DNA from: Pseudomonas fluorescens
Lineage (GTDB): Bacteria; Pseudomonadota; Gammaproteobacteria; Pseudomonadales; Pseudomonadaceae
Length of the DNA: 64,000 nucleotides
Assembly: GCF_902498195.1 (NCBI RefSeq)
Contig: NZ_CABVIY010000002.1
Span: 806,001 to 870,000, forward strand
Direction of reading: 5' to 3'
Shown here: positions 18,385 through 27,495 of the stretch, one piece after another
Layout of the letters: each line of letters opens with the position of its first letter
Numbering within the stretch: the stretch's first letter is position 1
The notes under the pieces: model-generated
What the model saw: the letters and a program-made list of their open reading frames with translations, nothing else
What the model was told of the DNA's origin: nothing
Database searches by the model: none
Made by a program: the position numbers and the translations under genes

Positions 18385-19317
18385 ATGCGCGTTCTGATTG
18401 CCGAACACGACCACCCTGTGTACACCCAACTGCTGCGCGAGTCCGCGCCGGACCTGGAAGTGCTGACCAGCGGTGACTCCGCCGAACTGTCCCGCCAGGC
18501 CGCCGAGTGTCCGGTCTGGCTCGGTCAACCCGATTTACTGGCGACCCTGTTGCGTCAAGGCCACCAACCCCAATGGCTGCAATCGACCTGGGCGGGCATC
18601 ACGCCACTCCTGGCCGATGGATTGCCTCGCCACTATCGCCTGACCCGTGCGGTGGGGATTTTTGGCCAGGTCATGGCCGAATACGTGCTCACCTATATGC
18701 TCGGTCATGAGCGAGAAGTGATGGCGCGGCTGGTCAGCCAGGTTGAGCGCAAGTGGGACAGTCGTCATGGCCAGAGCCTGGCAGGGCGCAAGGTCCTGAT
18801 CGTTGGCACCGGTGATATCGGGCAGACCGTAGCCCGGTTTCTCTTGCCTTTTGGTGTCGTGCTGTATGGCATCGCCAGTGAGGCCCGTGAGCAGGCGCCG
18901 TTCGTCGAAGTCGGTTCGCTGGAGGACTTGCCACGTTTGGTCGGTGAAGTGGATTACGTAGTGAATCTGCTGCCAAATACCCCGAACACCCACGATATTT
19001 ACAATGCGGCGCTGTTCAAGCAGTTCAAGCCGACCGGGTTGTTCATCAACGTCGGGCGCGGGGTGGCGGTGGTCGATGCGGACCTCGTGCAAGCCTTGAA
19101 AGAAGGGCATCTGGTAGGCGCCGTGATCGACGTCTGCCGCCAGGAGCCGCTGCCGCAGCGTCATCCGTTCTGGACCGCCTGGGGGCTGTTGCTGACCGGG
19201 CACAGCTCGGCACCGACTTCGCCATCCCTGATGGTGAAACTGTTTGTCGAGAACCTGCGGGCCTATCAGGCGGGTGAAGCATTGCGCGGGGAAGTGGATT
19301 TCGATCGCGGGTATTGA
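18385..19317 (+). CDS. D-2-hydroxyacid dehydrogenase family protein
   Basis: The 310-residue NAD(P)-dependent enzyme has the Rossmann motif G141-T-G-D-I-G146 and the catalytic trio Arg225 (N-V-G-R-G), Glu254 (Q-E-P-L) and His273 (T-G-H-S-S-A-P). W-S-T-W-A-G-I near 70 places it with GhrA/hydroxypyruvate-reductase-like members rather than SerA, but the substrate cannot be read from sequence. It stands alone and ends just before a REP palindrome. Confidence 0.87.
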   Translation: MRVLIAEHDHPVYTQLLRESAPDLEVLTSGDSAELSRQAAECPVWLGQPDLLATLLRQGHQPQWLQSTWAGITPLLADGLPRHYRLTRAVGIFGQVMAEYVLTYMLGHEREVMARLVSQVERKWDSRHGQSLAGRKVLIVGTGDIGQTVARFLLPFGVVLYGIASEAREQAPFVEVGSLEDLPRLVGEVDYVVNLLPNTPNTHDIYNAALFKQFKPTGLFINVGRGVAVVDADLVQALKEGHLVGAVIDVCRQEPLPQRHPFWTAWGLLLTGHSSAPTSPSLMVKLFVENLRAYQAGEALRGEVDFDRGY

Positions 19318-19338
19318 AGTCACCCCCCCAATCAAAAG

Positions 19339-19425
19339 GTGGGAGCAGGCTTGCTCGCGAAAGCGGTCTATCAGTCAGGCAATTGTCCGCTGATGCGCCG
19401 CCTTCGCGAGCAAGCCCGCTCCCAC
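19339..19425. repeat. REP pair, GTGGGAGC type
   Basis: GTGGGAGCAGGCTTGCTCGCGAA and its inverted partner TTCGCGAGCAAGCCCGCTCCCAC flank a 40-base spacer between convergent genes. Confidence 0.92.
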
Positions 19426-19445
19426 ATTTATTTTTGCAGTGTGGC

Positions 19446-20039
19446 TTAGAGGGTGAAATCGCCTTCGGCCGCCAGCTCGTTCAACGGACGACGCGGGCTC
19501 GGCACTTCACGGGCTTGCAGGTACTCGGCCAAGGTCGCCTTGTCGCCCAGCTTGCCGATCGCCACGGCGGCGTGCAGGGCATAGCCTTCAGGAATGTTCA
19601 GCTCCTTGCGGGTCAGTTCCTGATCGAAACCGGCCATGCCGTGGGTGTGCCAGCCACTGAGGCTCGCTTGCAGCGCCAGGTGGCCCCAGGCCGAACCGGT
19701 GTCGAAGGTGTGCCACAGGGCCGGGGTTTCTTCGCTGGCACCAGGCGCCGTGAAGGTGGTCTTCGAGATCACGATCACCAGGGCCGAGGCGTGTTGCGCC
19801 CAGCTGCGGTTGAACTCGTTCAACAGGCCCAGGTAACGCTCCCAGTTCGGCGTATCGCGGCGCGCGTAGAGAAAGCGCCAAGGCTGCGAGTTGTACGCCG
19901 ACGGGGCCCAGCGCGCGGCTTCGAAGAAGCACAGCAGGGTCTCCTCGGGGAGGGTTTCGCCGGTGAAGGCGCGGGGCGACCAGCGATCGGTGAACTGAGG
20001 GTGGATGGCGTAATCGGCAACGCGTGGATTTGCACTCAT
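19446..20039 (-). CDS. nitroreductase-family FMN oxidoreductase
   Basis: The 197-residue protein has the nitroreductase FMN-binding pattern: D-R-W-S-P-R-A-F (about 18-25), A-A-R-W-A-P-S-A-Y-N-S-Q-P-W-R-F (41-56) and A-I-G-K-L-G-D near the end. Such enzymes reduce quinones or nitro compounds with NAD(P)H; the physiological substrate is unknown. ATG 20039 follows AAGGAATC. It is divergent from the YcgN gene. Confidence 0.88.
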   Translation of the reverse strand: MSANPRVADYAIHPQFTDRWSPRAFTGETLPEETLLCFFEAARWAPSAYNSQPWRFLYARRDTPNWERYLGLLNEFNRSWAQHASALVIVISKTTFTAPGASEETPALWHTFDTGSAWGHLALQASLSGWHTHGMAGFDQELTRKELNIPEGYALHAAVAIGKLGDKATLAEYLQAREVPSPRRPLNELAAEGDFTL

Positions 20040-20317
20040 CAAGAGATTCCTTGCTACGTTTTGAAGTGAGGGGCGTCTGAACCTGCGGGCGCAGTTGAGC
20101 TGAGCGTAAGGTCTGTGCAGGGTCGTGGCGGTTCACCGGAATGCAACGCGGTCGAGCGTTAATGGCACGCGGATAGGGCTCCTTGCGACTGGCAAAGCTA
20201 CTTGGCGACGTCAAAACTGACAAGCCCTGATCTACCGGCAGTCGCCAGTGCTTGGCCCGCGGGGCCGCGGGCACTAGACTGGCGGCCTTTTCACCACCTG
20301 ATGTTGATGCTTGAGCC

Positions 20318-20767
20318 ATGGCCGCCAAAGTCGAACCGTTCTGGATACGCAAAACCCTCGATCAACTCGATCAAGAGGAATGGGAATCGCTGTGCGACGG
20401 TTGTGGCCTGTGCTGCCTGCAAAAGCTCGAAGACGAAGATGACAACAGCGTCTATTACACGCGTATCGCCTGCAAACTGCTGGACCTGAAGACCTGCCAG
20501 TGCAGCGATTACCCGAACCGTCGCGATTCGGTGCCGGACTGCATCCAGCTCACGCCGGGCAAGGCCGATGAATTCAAATGGCTGCCGCCGACCTGCGGTT
20601 ATCGCCTGGTCAGCGAGGGCAAGGACTTGCCGCTGTGGCATCACCTGGTGTGCGGTGATCGCGATGCGGTGCATCACGAACGTATTTCCCAGTCCGGGCG
20701 TATGCTCGCCGAAGGCAGCGTGGCCGAAGACGATTGGGAAGATCATCTGATTTTCCGGGCGGGCTGA
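20318..20767 (+). CDS. YcgN family cysteine-cluster protein (UPF0260)
   Basis: The 149-residue protein is recognised by its cysteines: C-D-G-C-G-L-C-C near residues 27-34, [11 protein letters not shown] near 51-61, then Y-P-x-R and L-P-P-T-C-G-Y-R. The family (CxxxCxxCC-type cluster) may bind a metal or iron-sulfur centre; the role is unknown. It is the ycgN partner of ycgL in enterobacteria; here the two lie 2 kb apart. The next gene starts 19 bases downstream. Confidence 0.9.
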   Translation: MAAKVEPFWIRKTLDQLDQEEWESLCDGCGLCCLQKLEDEDDNSVYYTRIACKLLDLKTCQCSDYPNRRDSVPDCIQLTPGKADEFKWLPPTCGYRLVSEGKDLPLWHHLVCGDRDAVHHERISQSGRMLAEGSVAEDDWEDHLIFRAG

Positions 20768-20786
20768 GCGTCAACAAGGAGTGTGT

Positions 20787-22016
20787 ATGGCTGTGGGATG
20801 GCGGCTGGCGTGGGTCGTTGGGCTACTGACCCTAGGTTTGCCCGTGTGGGCCGCGAAGAAGGTCGATCTGGATTACCACGTGCGCCTGTTACCGCAAAGC
20901 GACCAGGCGGAAGTGCGCCTCACCCTGGCGCAGGGCTCAGCGGTACGCAGCCTGGATTTCGACCTGGGCGATGGTAGCCATTACAGCGATTTCAAGGCTG
21001 ATGGCCAGTGGCAACTGACCCCGGGCAAACCGGCCCGGGGTGTCTGGCGCCCGGCCACCGACAAGGCCAGCCTGACCTACCGCGTTCGTGTCAGCCATGG
21101 CCGCAAGAGCGGCAGCTTCGACACCCGCATGACCCCGGCCTGGGCGCTGCTGCGCGGTGAGGACCTGGTGCCGCCCGCCAGGCTCGATCAGCAGGACGGT
21201 ATCGAACTGGTGTCACGCCTGGAATTCGAATTGCCCAATGGCTGGAAAAGCGTCGAAACCGCCTGGCCGCGAATCGGCAAGAACAAGTTCCGCATCGACA
21301 ACGTCTCCCGATTGTTCGACCGGCCCACCGGCTGGATGCTTGCCGGTCATCTCGGCAGTCGGCGCACCCGCCTGGGAGAAACCGAAGTCACCGTGGCCTC
21401 GCCCCAGGGGCAGGGCATGCGGCGCATGGATGTGCTGACCCTGTTGACCTTCGTCTGGCCGCAGGTGCAAGCGGTGTTTCCTCGCCATCCCGCCAAGCTG
21501 TTGATTGTCGGTGCCAACGATCCGATGTGGCGCGGCAGCCTCGCGGCGCACGAGTCGATCTACCTGAACAGCCGCCTGCCGCTGGTCAGCGAAAGCGGCA
21601 GCAGTGCACTGGTTCGGGAGTTGGCCCAGTTGTTTGGGCGGATCAACGACAAGCAGCGCAGTGACTGGATCAGCGAGGGCTTTGCCGAGTATTACGCCAT
21701 CGAACTGGTGCGCCGCGCTGGCGGCATGAGTGACGAGCGTTATCAGAGTTTGCAGGAACGTTTGGCGAAGGACGGCCAGAAAGTCACCACCTTGCGCGGC
21801 GAGCAGGTCAATCCGGCGCAGATTTCAAAAGCGGTGGTGTTGATGCAGGAACTGGATCGCGAGATTCGCCTGAAGACCCGCAACAAGCGTTCGCTGGACG
21901 ATGTGTTGCGTGGGGCGATGCGGTTGGGGAGCCTGGACACCAAGGAGTTTGTGCAGCTCTCGGAGAGCGTGATTGGCGATTCTTCCAAGGTGCTCGATAC
22001 CGAGTTGCTTCAGTAA
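20787..22016 (+). CDS. secreted metallopeptidase-like protein with degenerate zinc site
   Basis: The 409-residue protein has a signal peptide (cleaved about V-W-A-A, residue 23). An all-beta N-terminal half resembles the first domain of M1/M61 peptidases. The C-terminal half contains S-E-G-F-A-E-Y-Y (296-303), the peptidase segment that normally gives the third zinc ligand. Where H-E-x-x-H should be, about residue 277, the sequence reads R-E-L-A-Q, so both zinc histidines appear to be missing. It is probably a non-catalytic periplasmic relative. AAGGAG at 20776 fixes ATG 20787. Confidence 0.7.
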   Translation: MAVGWRLAWVVGLLTLGLPVWAAKKVDLDYHVRLLPQSDQAEVRLTLAQGSAVRSLDFDLGDGSHYSDFKADGQWQLTPGKPARGVWRPATDKASLTYRVRVSHGRKSGSFDTRMTPAWALLRGEDLVPPARLDQQDGIELVSRLEFELPNGWKSVETAWPRIGKNKFRIDNVSRLFDRPTGWMLAGHLGSRRTRLGETEVTVASPQGQGMRRMDVLTLLTFVWPQVQAVFPRHPAKLLIVGANDPMWRGSLAAHESIYLNSRLPLVSESGSSALVRELAQLFGRINDKQRSDWISEGFAEYYAIELVRRAGGMSDERYQSLQERLAKDGQKVTTLRGEQVNPAQISKAVVLMQELDREIRLKTRNKRSLDDVLRGAMRLGSLDTKEFVQLSESVIGDSSKVLDTELLQ

Positions 22017-22024
22017 CACCGCCG

Positions 22025-22092
22025 TTCGCGAGCAAGCCCGCTCCCACATTGGTTTTGTGTAAGACACAAATGTGGGAGCGGGCTTCGCGAAG
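22025..22092. repeat. REP pair, GTGGGAGC type, right arm shortened
   Basis: TTCGCGAGCAAGCCCGCTCCCAC is paired with GTGGGAGCGGGCTTCGCGAA. The second arm has lost the TGCTCG-type inner bases, an asymmetric copy. Confidence 0.88.
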
Positions 22093-22121
22093 TGGCCCTG
22101 ATGCTCAACGCCTCTTCAGGA

Positions 22122-22499
22122 TCAAACCCCGGTTTTCGGCGATTTCAACGAATCATTGCCGGTCACCGTCGCGGTTTTGGTCGCCGCTTCGGCATTAGCC
22201 TTCAATTTCGCCAGATCTTCGCCGGCACGCTGGATTTTCGCCCGCACGTTGTCCATGTCCTGGCGACTTTTTTCCAGCAGGCTTTTCGCCGAGCTATGGC
22301 CGGTGATGCCTCGGGCGAGGGCGACGCCGCCGATGGCCACTTGGATCAAGCCGAAAATACCGCCACGGCGCAGGCCCTTGCCCACCATCACCACACCACC
22401 GGCCAGCGAGCCGATCCGCTCCCAACCCTGGACGTTATGGTCGGTATGCGTCTGAAACGGGGTGGATTCGATACGTTGTACGCGTTTGAGTTCGCTCAT
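22122..22499 (-). CDS. DUF2892-like small inner-membrane protein with helical tail
   Basis: The 125-residue protein has two short hydrophobic segments (about 28-42 and 48-64; G-S-L-A-G-G-V-V-M and G-L-I-Q-V-A-I-G-G-V-A-L-A-R-G) as in DUF2892 (YgaP C-terminal) membrane domains, then a charged helical segment (about 70-115) likely to form a coiled coil. Function unknown. It stands alone between a REP and the methyltransferase gene. Confidence 0.7.
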   Translation of the reverse strand: MSELKRVQRIESTPFQTHTDHNVQGWERIGSLAGGVVMVGKGLRRGGIFGLIQVAIGGVALARGITGHSSAKSLLEKSRQDMDNVRAKIQRAGEDLAKLKANAEAATKTATVTGNDSLKSPKTGV

Positions 22500-22583
22500 G
22501 ATCTGTCTCCAGGCTTCGGTTCAGTAATGGATAGTCAGCTGACTGCCGGGACGGTCAGCCGGTTCCATCGAATGTACCGCAAC

Positions 22584-23054
22584 TCAGCGGAACTTCGGCC
22601 CCGAGCGGGTATTGAGGCCCTTGGCCATGCGGTCGTAAAGCACCACGTTGACCGTGGCCGCCAGGTTCATGCAGCCGGTGGTCGGGATGTAGACCACGTC
22701 TTCGCACCAGTCGCGGATCTCTTGATCCAGCGAACCGTCTTCCGGTCCGAAAATGTACAGCGCGCGGTCCGGGTGCGTGTATTCAGGCAGCGGGCGGGCG
22801 CCTTCGACCAGCTCCACGGCGACCGGTACGCAGTTCAGCGGCAGGATTTTCTTCAGGTCGTCGATGCCGATCAGCGGGATGTCGTAGTGGACGCGCTTGG
22901 TATCGGTGACGAAGTCGGCGGCGCGCTCATAGCGCTTGCCGGTGTAGAACACCGATGCCACGCCATAACAGCCTGCGGCGCGCATCACAGAACCGACGTT
23001 CTCCGGTGACTTGGGGTTATACAAACCAATGCAGCTGTACCGTTTGTCTGCCAC
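22584..23054 (-). CDS. TrmH/SpoU-type RNA methyltransferase
   Basis: The 156-residue SPOUT-fold protein shows the motifs N-P-K-S-P-E-N-V-G-S-V-M-R-A-A (about 13-27), F-G-P-E-D-G-S-L near 101, and I-P-T-T-G-C-M-N-L-A-A-T-V-N-V-V-L-Y near 125-142, which form the SAM-binding knot. It probably 2'-O-methylates tRNA or rRNA. The best start is GTG 23054 (VADKRYSC). The frame stays open further upstream, but that part is antisense to a REP and is not conserved-looking protein. Confidence 0.87.
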   Translation of the reverse strand: MADKRYSCIGLYNPKSPENVGSVMRAAGCYGVASVFYTGKRYERAADFVTDTKRVHYDIPLIGIDDLKKILPLNCVPVAVELVEGARPLPEYTHPDRALYIFGPEDGSLDQEIRDWCEDVVYIPTTGCMNLAATVNVVLYDRMAKGLNTRSGPKFR

Positions 23055-23145
23055 GAGCGGGGTGCCTTTGGGGAAAAAAGCGCGATTATACGGGGATTGG
23101 CAGGCAGTGGTCAGTTTGGAGATTGGCGGTGTCCGGGCGATCGCT

Positions 23146-23220
23146 TTCGCGAGCAGGCTCGCTCCCACAGGGGAGATGTGGTGTACACAAAACCACTGTG
23201 GGAGCGAGCCTGCTCGCGAA
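23146..23220. repeat. REP pair, GAGCAGGCTCGCTCCCAC variant
   Basis: TTCGCGAGCAGGCTCGCTCCCAC and its exact inverse flank about 29 bases. This copy carries the GAGCAGGCTCGC variant rather than GAGCAAGCCCGC. Confidence 0.9.
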
Positions 23221-23243
23221 GAGGCCGGTTGAGGCGCTGAAGA

Positions 23244-23615
23244 TTATTCTTCTTTCTTCATCAGTCCGGCCAACGCGGCAAACGGGTTGTGCGTCGCCTT
23301 GGCGATTTTCGGCGTGCTCAGCGAGCCTTCACCGAAGTACTGCTGGTCGGTATAGCGCGAGTGTTCATTGTCGTGGCAATACAGGCACAACAGCTCCCAG
23401 TTCGAACCGTCCTGCGGGTTGTTGTCGTGGTTGTGGTCACGGTGGTGCACGGTCAGTTCGCTCAGGCGCTTGCCGGAAAATTCACGGGCGCAGCGGCCGC
23501 ACACGTGCGGGTACATTTTCAGGGCCTTGTCGCGGTAGCCCATTTCCTTGTCGCGCTGGTTGTCGGCGAGGATGCGGTCCAGTTTGGACGTGTTGGTTGG
23601 GGTGGACGAACTCAT
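23244..23615 (-). CDS. YajD family HNH nuclease
   Basis: The 123-residue protein has an HNH fold: zinc-binding C-G-R-C (about 39-42) and C-L-Y-C (about 76-79) around the catalytic segment H-H-R-D-H-N-H-D (56-63) and N-W-E. E. coli YajD is the prototype; its biological target is unknown. It is a chromosomal gene in many pseudomonads and not linked to a mobile element here. Confidence 0.9.
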   Translation of the reverse strand: MSSSTPTNTSKLDRILADNQRDKEMGYRDKALKMYPHVCGRCAREFSGKRLSELTVHHRDHNHDNNPQDGSNWELLCLYCHDNEHSRYTDQQYFGEGSLSTPKIAKATHNPFAALAGLMKKEE

Positions 23616-23663
23616 GGGTTCACCTTTGTAGAAGACGAATGACGGTTATGGGTGAAGTTTAGC

Positions 23664-24350
23664 TCAGCCCTTGAGCTTCTCGGCAATCCAGATGGTGTGG
23701 CGGGTGCCCTTGTTACCGTGGGCGAAGACCTGCACTTCCTCGGCCTTGAACCCGGCTTTTTTCAGTTTGTCGGAAAACTGCCGGTCGGCGCTGGCTGACC
23801 AGACCGCCAGCACGCCCTTTGGCCGCAGGGCCTTGGCACAGGCGCTCAGGCCGCCGGCGGAATAGAGCCAGCTATTGGCCTTCTGGGTCAGGCCTTCGGG
23901 GCCGTTGTCGACGTCGAGCATGATCGCATCGAATCCTTGCGGCTCGGCTTGCAGCACCTTGGCCACGTCTTCCAGGCGGATGACGGTGCGCGGGTCAAGT
24001 AACGGGTTTCCGGCTTTTTCGCCCAAGGGCCCGCGATTCCACTCCACGACACCGGGCACCAGCTCGGCCACCACCACTTCGGCACTCTTGCCCAAGTGCC
24101 TGAGCGCCGAGGCGAGGGTGAAGCCCATGCCCAGGCCACCGATTAACACCCGCGAATCCGGACGCCCGGCGACCTTGCGGCAGGGAATCTCGGCCAGGGC
24201 ATCCTCGGAGCCGTGCATGCGGGTGTTCATCAGTTGTCCGCCGTCACCGCCCTGGATCTTGATGACGAAATCCTCGCCGTACTCGAACAGGCACAGGGCA
24301 CCGCCGTTCTCGGGAATAGGGGTGGTGTCGAGCAGAACGAAACGTTTCAT
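23664..24350 (-). CDS. spermidine-synthase-like methyltransferase-fold protein
   Basis: The 228-residue protein has a Rossmann SAM-type fold: G-G-L-G-M-G-F (about 70-76), E-L-V-P-G-V-V-E-W-N (96-105), and D-A-I-M-L-D-V-D-N-G-P (about 137-147) as in polyamine aminopropyltransferases. The polyamine-binding pattern of true SpeE (G-G-G-D-G) is altered, so the activity is uncertain. ATG 24350 is chosen because the upstream extension is low-complexity. It is divergent from the small proline-rich gene. Confidence 0.75.
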   Translation of the reverse strand: MKRFVLLDTTPIPENGGALCLFEYGEDFVIKIQGGDGGQLMNTRMHGSEDALAEIPCRKVAGRPDSRVLIGGLGMGFTLASALRHLGKSAEVVVAELVPGVVEWNRGPLGEKAGNPLLDPRTVIRLEDVAKVLQAEPQGFDAIMLDVDNGPEGLTQKANSWLYSAGGLSACAKALRPKGVLAVWSASADRQFSDKLKKAGFKAEEVQVFAHGNKGTRHTIWIAEKLKG

Positions 24351-24446
24351 GGGGCTCACTTGAGGAGAAAATGGCAACAGGGGGGAAGGCAAACGGACGC
24401 GGTTGGGAGTAGCCTGCAACTGACAACAAGGCCAACGGAGCCATTG

Positions 24447-24737
24447 ATGAAGCGCACCATTCTAACGGTCATTGCCCTGGCCGCGCTCTCGATTACTGCA
24501 GTGCAGGCCCAACAGTTGCAAGCCACGCCGGTCAGTCCCGCGCCGATGCCCGGTTCGCCGGGCACCGCCACGCCCACGCCGTATCCGCAAATCACCCCGG
24601 CGCCGCTGCCCAAGGTCGGCCCCGGCAGCGGCGGTCCTCCCCTGGTCCCAATCGAGATGCCGAACCCGCCGACCAAGGACCAGCCCGTGCCGGGGATCGA
24701 GCAGAACCCGCCGAAGGTCAAGTCGCCGGGTGGTTAG
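24447..24737 (+). CDS. small secreted proline-rich protein
   Basis: The 96-residue product has a clear signal peptide (MKRTILTVIALAALSITAVQA, cut before Q-Q-L-Q). The mature part is about one third proline with many P-x-P and T-P-x-P steps and no cysteine, so it is likely extended in the periplasm. Function unknown. Its stop codon overlaps by 4 bases the stop of the convergent cyclic-nucleotide-binding gene. Confidence 0.7.
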   Translation: MKRTILTVIALAALSITAVQAQQLQATPVSPAPMPGSPGTATPTPYPQITPAPLPKVGPGSGGPPLVPIEMPNPPTKDQPVPGIEQNPPKVKSPGG

Positions 24738-25207
24738 ACTTGCTGCGCAAGCAATTGCCCGTCGGCCATGCGCAAGCGCTTGGACAGGGACACGGCAAGG
24801 GCGCGGATGATCTTGGCGGCGATTTTCGGGGCGTCGTTGAGCATCTTTTCCAGCGAGTCCTTGCCCAGATTGAGCAACTGGCAGTTGCTCGCCGCCACGC
24901 AACTGGCTGAGCGGCGTTCGCCATCGAGCACGGCCATTTCGCCGAACGAGCGGCCACTGCGCAAGGTGGCGATGGTCACGAGTTGCCCGTCGCCGGTGGT
25001 CTTTTGCACGGCCACCTGGCCGGTGTGGATGATGCACATGAAACTGCCAGCATCCCCTTCGTGGAAAATCTCTTCACCCTGGGCAATGGTGCTGATGCTG
25101 AAATAACCGGAGGCCGCGGCGAAGTCCGCCGGCAGCAATTGGTTGAACAGGCCGCAGTCCATCAGCCAGTCGCGGATTTCGTTATTCAGATGAGTCGGTT
25201 CTGACAT
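24734..25207 (-). CDS. cyclic-nucleotide-binding domain protein
   Basis: The 157-residue protein is essentially one cNMP-binding domain: G-E-I-F-H-E-G-D-A-G (about 43-52), G-R-S-F-G-E-M-A-V-L-D (about 86-96, the phosphate-binding cassette) and S-A-S-C-V-A (103-108). The cassette Arg that contacts the cyclic phosphate falls in G-E-R-R. There is no DNA-binding domain, so it is not a Crp-type activator. It may act by protein contact; partner unknown. Confidence 0.85.
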   Translation of the reverse strand: MSEPTHLNNEIRDWLMDCGLFNQLLPADFAAASGYFSISTIAQGEEIFHEGDAGSFMCIIHTGQVAVQKTTGDGQLVTIATLRSGRSFGEMAVLDGERRSASCVAASNCQLLNLGKDSLEKMLNDAPKIAAKIIRALAVSLSKRLRMADGQLLAQQV

Positions 25208-25266
25208 GTCGGGCGATCTTTATTGTTGTGTCTGTTTTTCCGGGTTCTGGATGCCCACTTTCCCTT

Positions 25267-25354
25267 GTGGGAGCGGGCTTGCTCGCGAAAGCGTCGGGCC
25301 CGGTAACATTGATGCCGGCTGACCCACCGCTTTCGCGAGCAAGCCCGCTCCCAC
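25267..25354. repeat. REP pair, GTGGGAGC type
   Basis: GTGGGAGCGGGCTTGCTCGCGAA and its exact inverse are separated by about 42 bases. Confidence 0.92.
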
Positions 25355-25397
25355 AGGGAATGAGTGATCTTAAGACCGGGTCATCGGGCCAAGTTCC

Positions 25398-27452
25398 TCA
25401 GGCGATCCCCAAAACCTTGAACAAAAATGCGTATTCGAGTGCTACGTCACGCAATCCCTGGTATCGACCACTCATCCCGCCATGCCCGGCGCCCAGTTCA
25501 GTCTTGAGCAGCAGGGGATTGTTGTCGGTTTTGGTCGCGCGCAACTTCGCCACCCATTTGGCGGCCTCCCAATACTGCACGCGGCTGTCGTTATAGCCGG
25601 CAATCACCAGCGTGGCCGGATACGCCTGTGCGCTGACGTTTTCGTACGGAGCGTAGGCCTTGATCCGCTCATAGACGTCCGGTTCTTCAGGGTTACCCCA
25701 CTCGTCGTATTCAGTGACGGTTAACGGCAGTTCAGGGTCGAGCATGGTATTGAGCACGTCGACGAACGGTACTTCGGCAATCGCCGCGCCGAACAGCTCC
25801 GGCCGCTGATTCAGCACCGCGCCGATCAACAGGCCGCCGGCACTGCCACCGCTGATCGCCAGTTGCGGCGCGGTGGTGAAGCCATTGGCGATCAAGTGCT
25901 CGGCGCAGGCGATGAAATCGCTGAAGGTGTTGTGCTTGTGTTCCTGCTTGCCGGCGCGGTACCAGGCTTCGCCCAGTTCGCCACCGCCGCGCACGTGAGC
26001 GATGGCAAACGCGATGCCGCGATCGAGCAGGCTCAGGCGTGCGTGGGAGAACCACGGGTCGAGGCTTTCGCCATAGGCGCCGTAGCCGTACAGATAAAGC
26101 GGAGTCGGCTTGCCGAGCGCTTCGCGTTTGACCACAAGGCTGATCGGCACTTTCGTACCGTCGGGCGCCGTGGCCCACAGGCGCTGGCTGACATAGGCAT
26201 CGGCGTCGAAGGGGCCGAGCACCGGGGTCTGCTTGAGGACTTTCTGCTCACCGTTGACCAGCTCAAGCTGGCGGATCTGTGCCGGACGGTTCAAGGCTTC
26301 GTAGCGCAGGCGAATCCGCTCGCTGGGGAATTCCAGGCTGTTCTGCACATGCAGGCTGTAGGCCGCGTCCGGCAGTTGCACCCGGTAGCTCGGCAAATCC
26401 TGCGGGTGCACTTCAATGATCGGCAAGCCGCCTTCACGCAGGCTCAAGGTCATGGCGCCAGCGTTCAGGCTCATGCCTTCGATCATCACCGTGTCGCTAT
26501 GGGGGATCAGGTTGTGCCAGGCGGATTCGATCGGCGCGACGCCACTATCGACCGCGGTGTACAGGGCGAAATTGATGCCGTCGCGGTTGCTGCGAATGAA
26601 CCAGGTCCATTGGCCGTCGAGCGCGCCGTGATCGACGTCATACTCATGGTCTTCGACCCGTGGCGCGATGCAGGCAAAGGCTTGCTGCGGCTGGTTGGCA
26701 TCCAGCACCCAGACTTCGCTGGTGGTCTTGCTGCCCAGGGACAGCAGCAATTGCTGTTCGGAGCTGGAGCGGTAGCAGTGCATGAAAAAGCGCCCGTCCG
26801 GCTCATGGAACACTTCATCGGCCGCCGTGCCGTCCAGGCGATAGCGGAACAACTTGTGCGGGCGATGGGTATCGTCCAGTTCGCCGAAGAACAGGGTCAG
26901 GCTGTCATTGGCCCAGGTCATGCTGCCGTCACAGTCCTGGAACTCCAGTTCACTGACACGCCCGTCGGACAATTCCTTCACGAACAGGGTGTAGATCTCA
27001 TCGCCCGTGGAGTCGATGCTGTAGGCCAGGCGCTGGTGGTCCGGGCTGATGCTGAAGGCGCCGAGGGAAAAGAAGCCGCCATTGGCCAGCACGTTCGGGT
27101 CCAGCAGCAGTTGTTCCCGGCTCTCATCGAGTTGCAGGCTGTCGTCGGCCGGGCGCGGGCAGCGGTAGTGACGGGCGTACTCGTCGCCTGCCGTGGTGCG
27201 CGTGTAATACAGGTACGGCCCCCACGGCGAGGGCAGGGACAGGTCGGTTTCGAGAATCCGCCCCTTGATCTCTTCGAACAGGGTTTCACGCAACCCGGCC
27301 TGGTCGGCGGTTTGTGCTTCCTGGTAACTGTTTTCAGCCTTGAGGTAGTCGAGCACCGCATCGGTGTCGCGCTCCTGCAGCCAGGCATACGGGTCATCGC
27401 CCTCGTCCTTGCGGGCGATCGGGGCATCGGAAACGTTGGCGGTTAGGGGCAT
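25398..27452 (-). CDS. ptrB: oligopeptidase B (S9A prolyl-oligopeptidase family)
   Basis: The 684-residue enzyme has an N-terminal seven-bladed propeller (about 75-400) and a C-terminal hydrolase domain with catalytic Ser537 (G-G-S-A-G-G) and His657 (G-A-G-H-G-G). It cleaves short peptides after Lys or Arg; E-x-P-F-V-D downstream of the serine is typical of oligopeptidase B rather than prolyl oligopeptidase. There is no signal peptide, so it acts in the cytoplasm. It stands alone between two REP pairs. Confidence 0.93.
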   Translation of the reverse strand: MPLTANVSDAPIARKDEGDDPYAWLQERDTDAVLDYLKAENSYQEAQTADQAGLRETLFEEIKGRILETDLSLPSPWGPYLYYTRTTAGDEYARHYRCPRPADDSLQLDESREQLLLDPNVLANGGFFSLGAFSISPDHQRLAYSIDSTGDEIYTLFVKELSDGRVSELEFQDCDGSMTWANDSLTLFFGELDDTHRPHKLFRYRLDGTAADEVFHEPDGRFFMHCYRSSSEQQLLLSLGSKTTSEVWVLDANQPQQAFACIAPRVEDHEYDVDHGALDGQWTWFIRSNRDGINFALYTAVDSGVAPIESAWHNLIPHSDTVMIEGMSLNAGAMTLSLREGGLPIIEVHPQDLPSYRVQLPDAAYSLHVQNSLEFPSERIRLRYEALNRPAQIRQLELVNGEQKVLKQTPVLGPFDADAYVSQRLWATAPDGTKVPISLVVKREALGKPTPLYLYGYGAYGESLDPWFSHARLSLLDRGIAFAIAHVRGGGELGEAWYRAGKQEHKHNTFSDFIACAEHLIANGFTTAPQLAISGGSAGGLLIGAVLNQRPELFGAAIAEVPFVDVLNTMLDPELPLTVTEYDEWGNPEEPDVYERIKAYAPYENVSAQAYPATLVIAGYNDSRVQYWEAAKWVAKLRATKTDNNPLLLKTELGAGHGGMSGRYQGLRDVALEYAFLFKVLGIA

Positions 27453-27495
27453 GAAAGGTTCTCGATCAATGTACGAAATAGAGGCTTGGCAACCT

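Noticed and set aside
25863..27446. 527-codon plus-strand frame
   Set aside because: It is antisense to oligopeptidase B.
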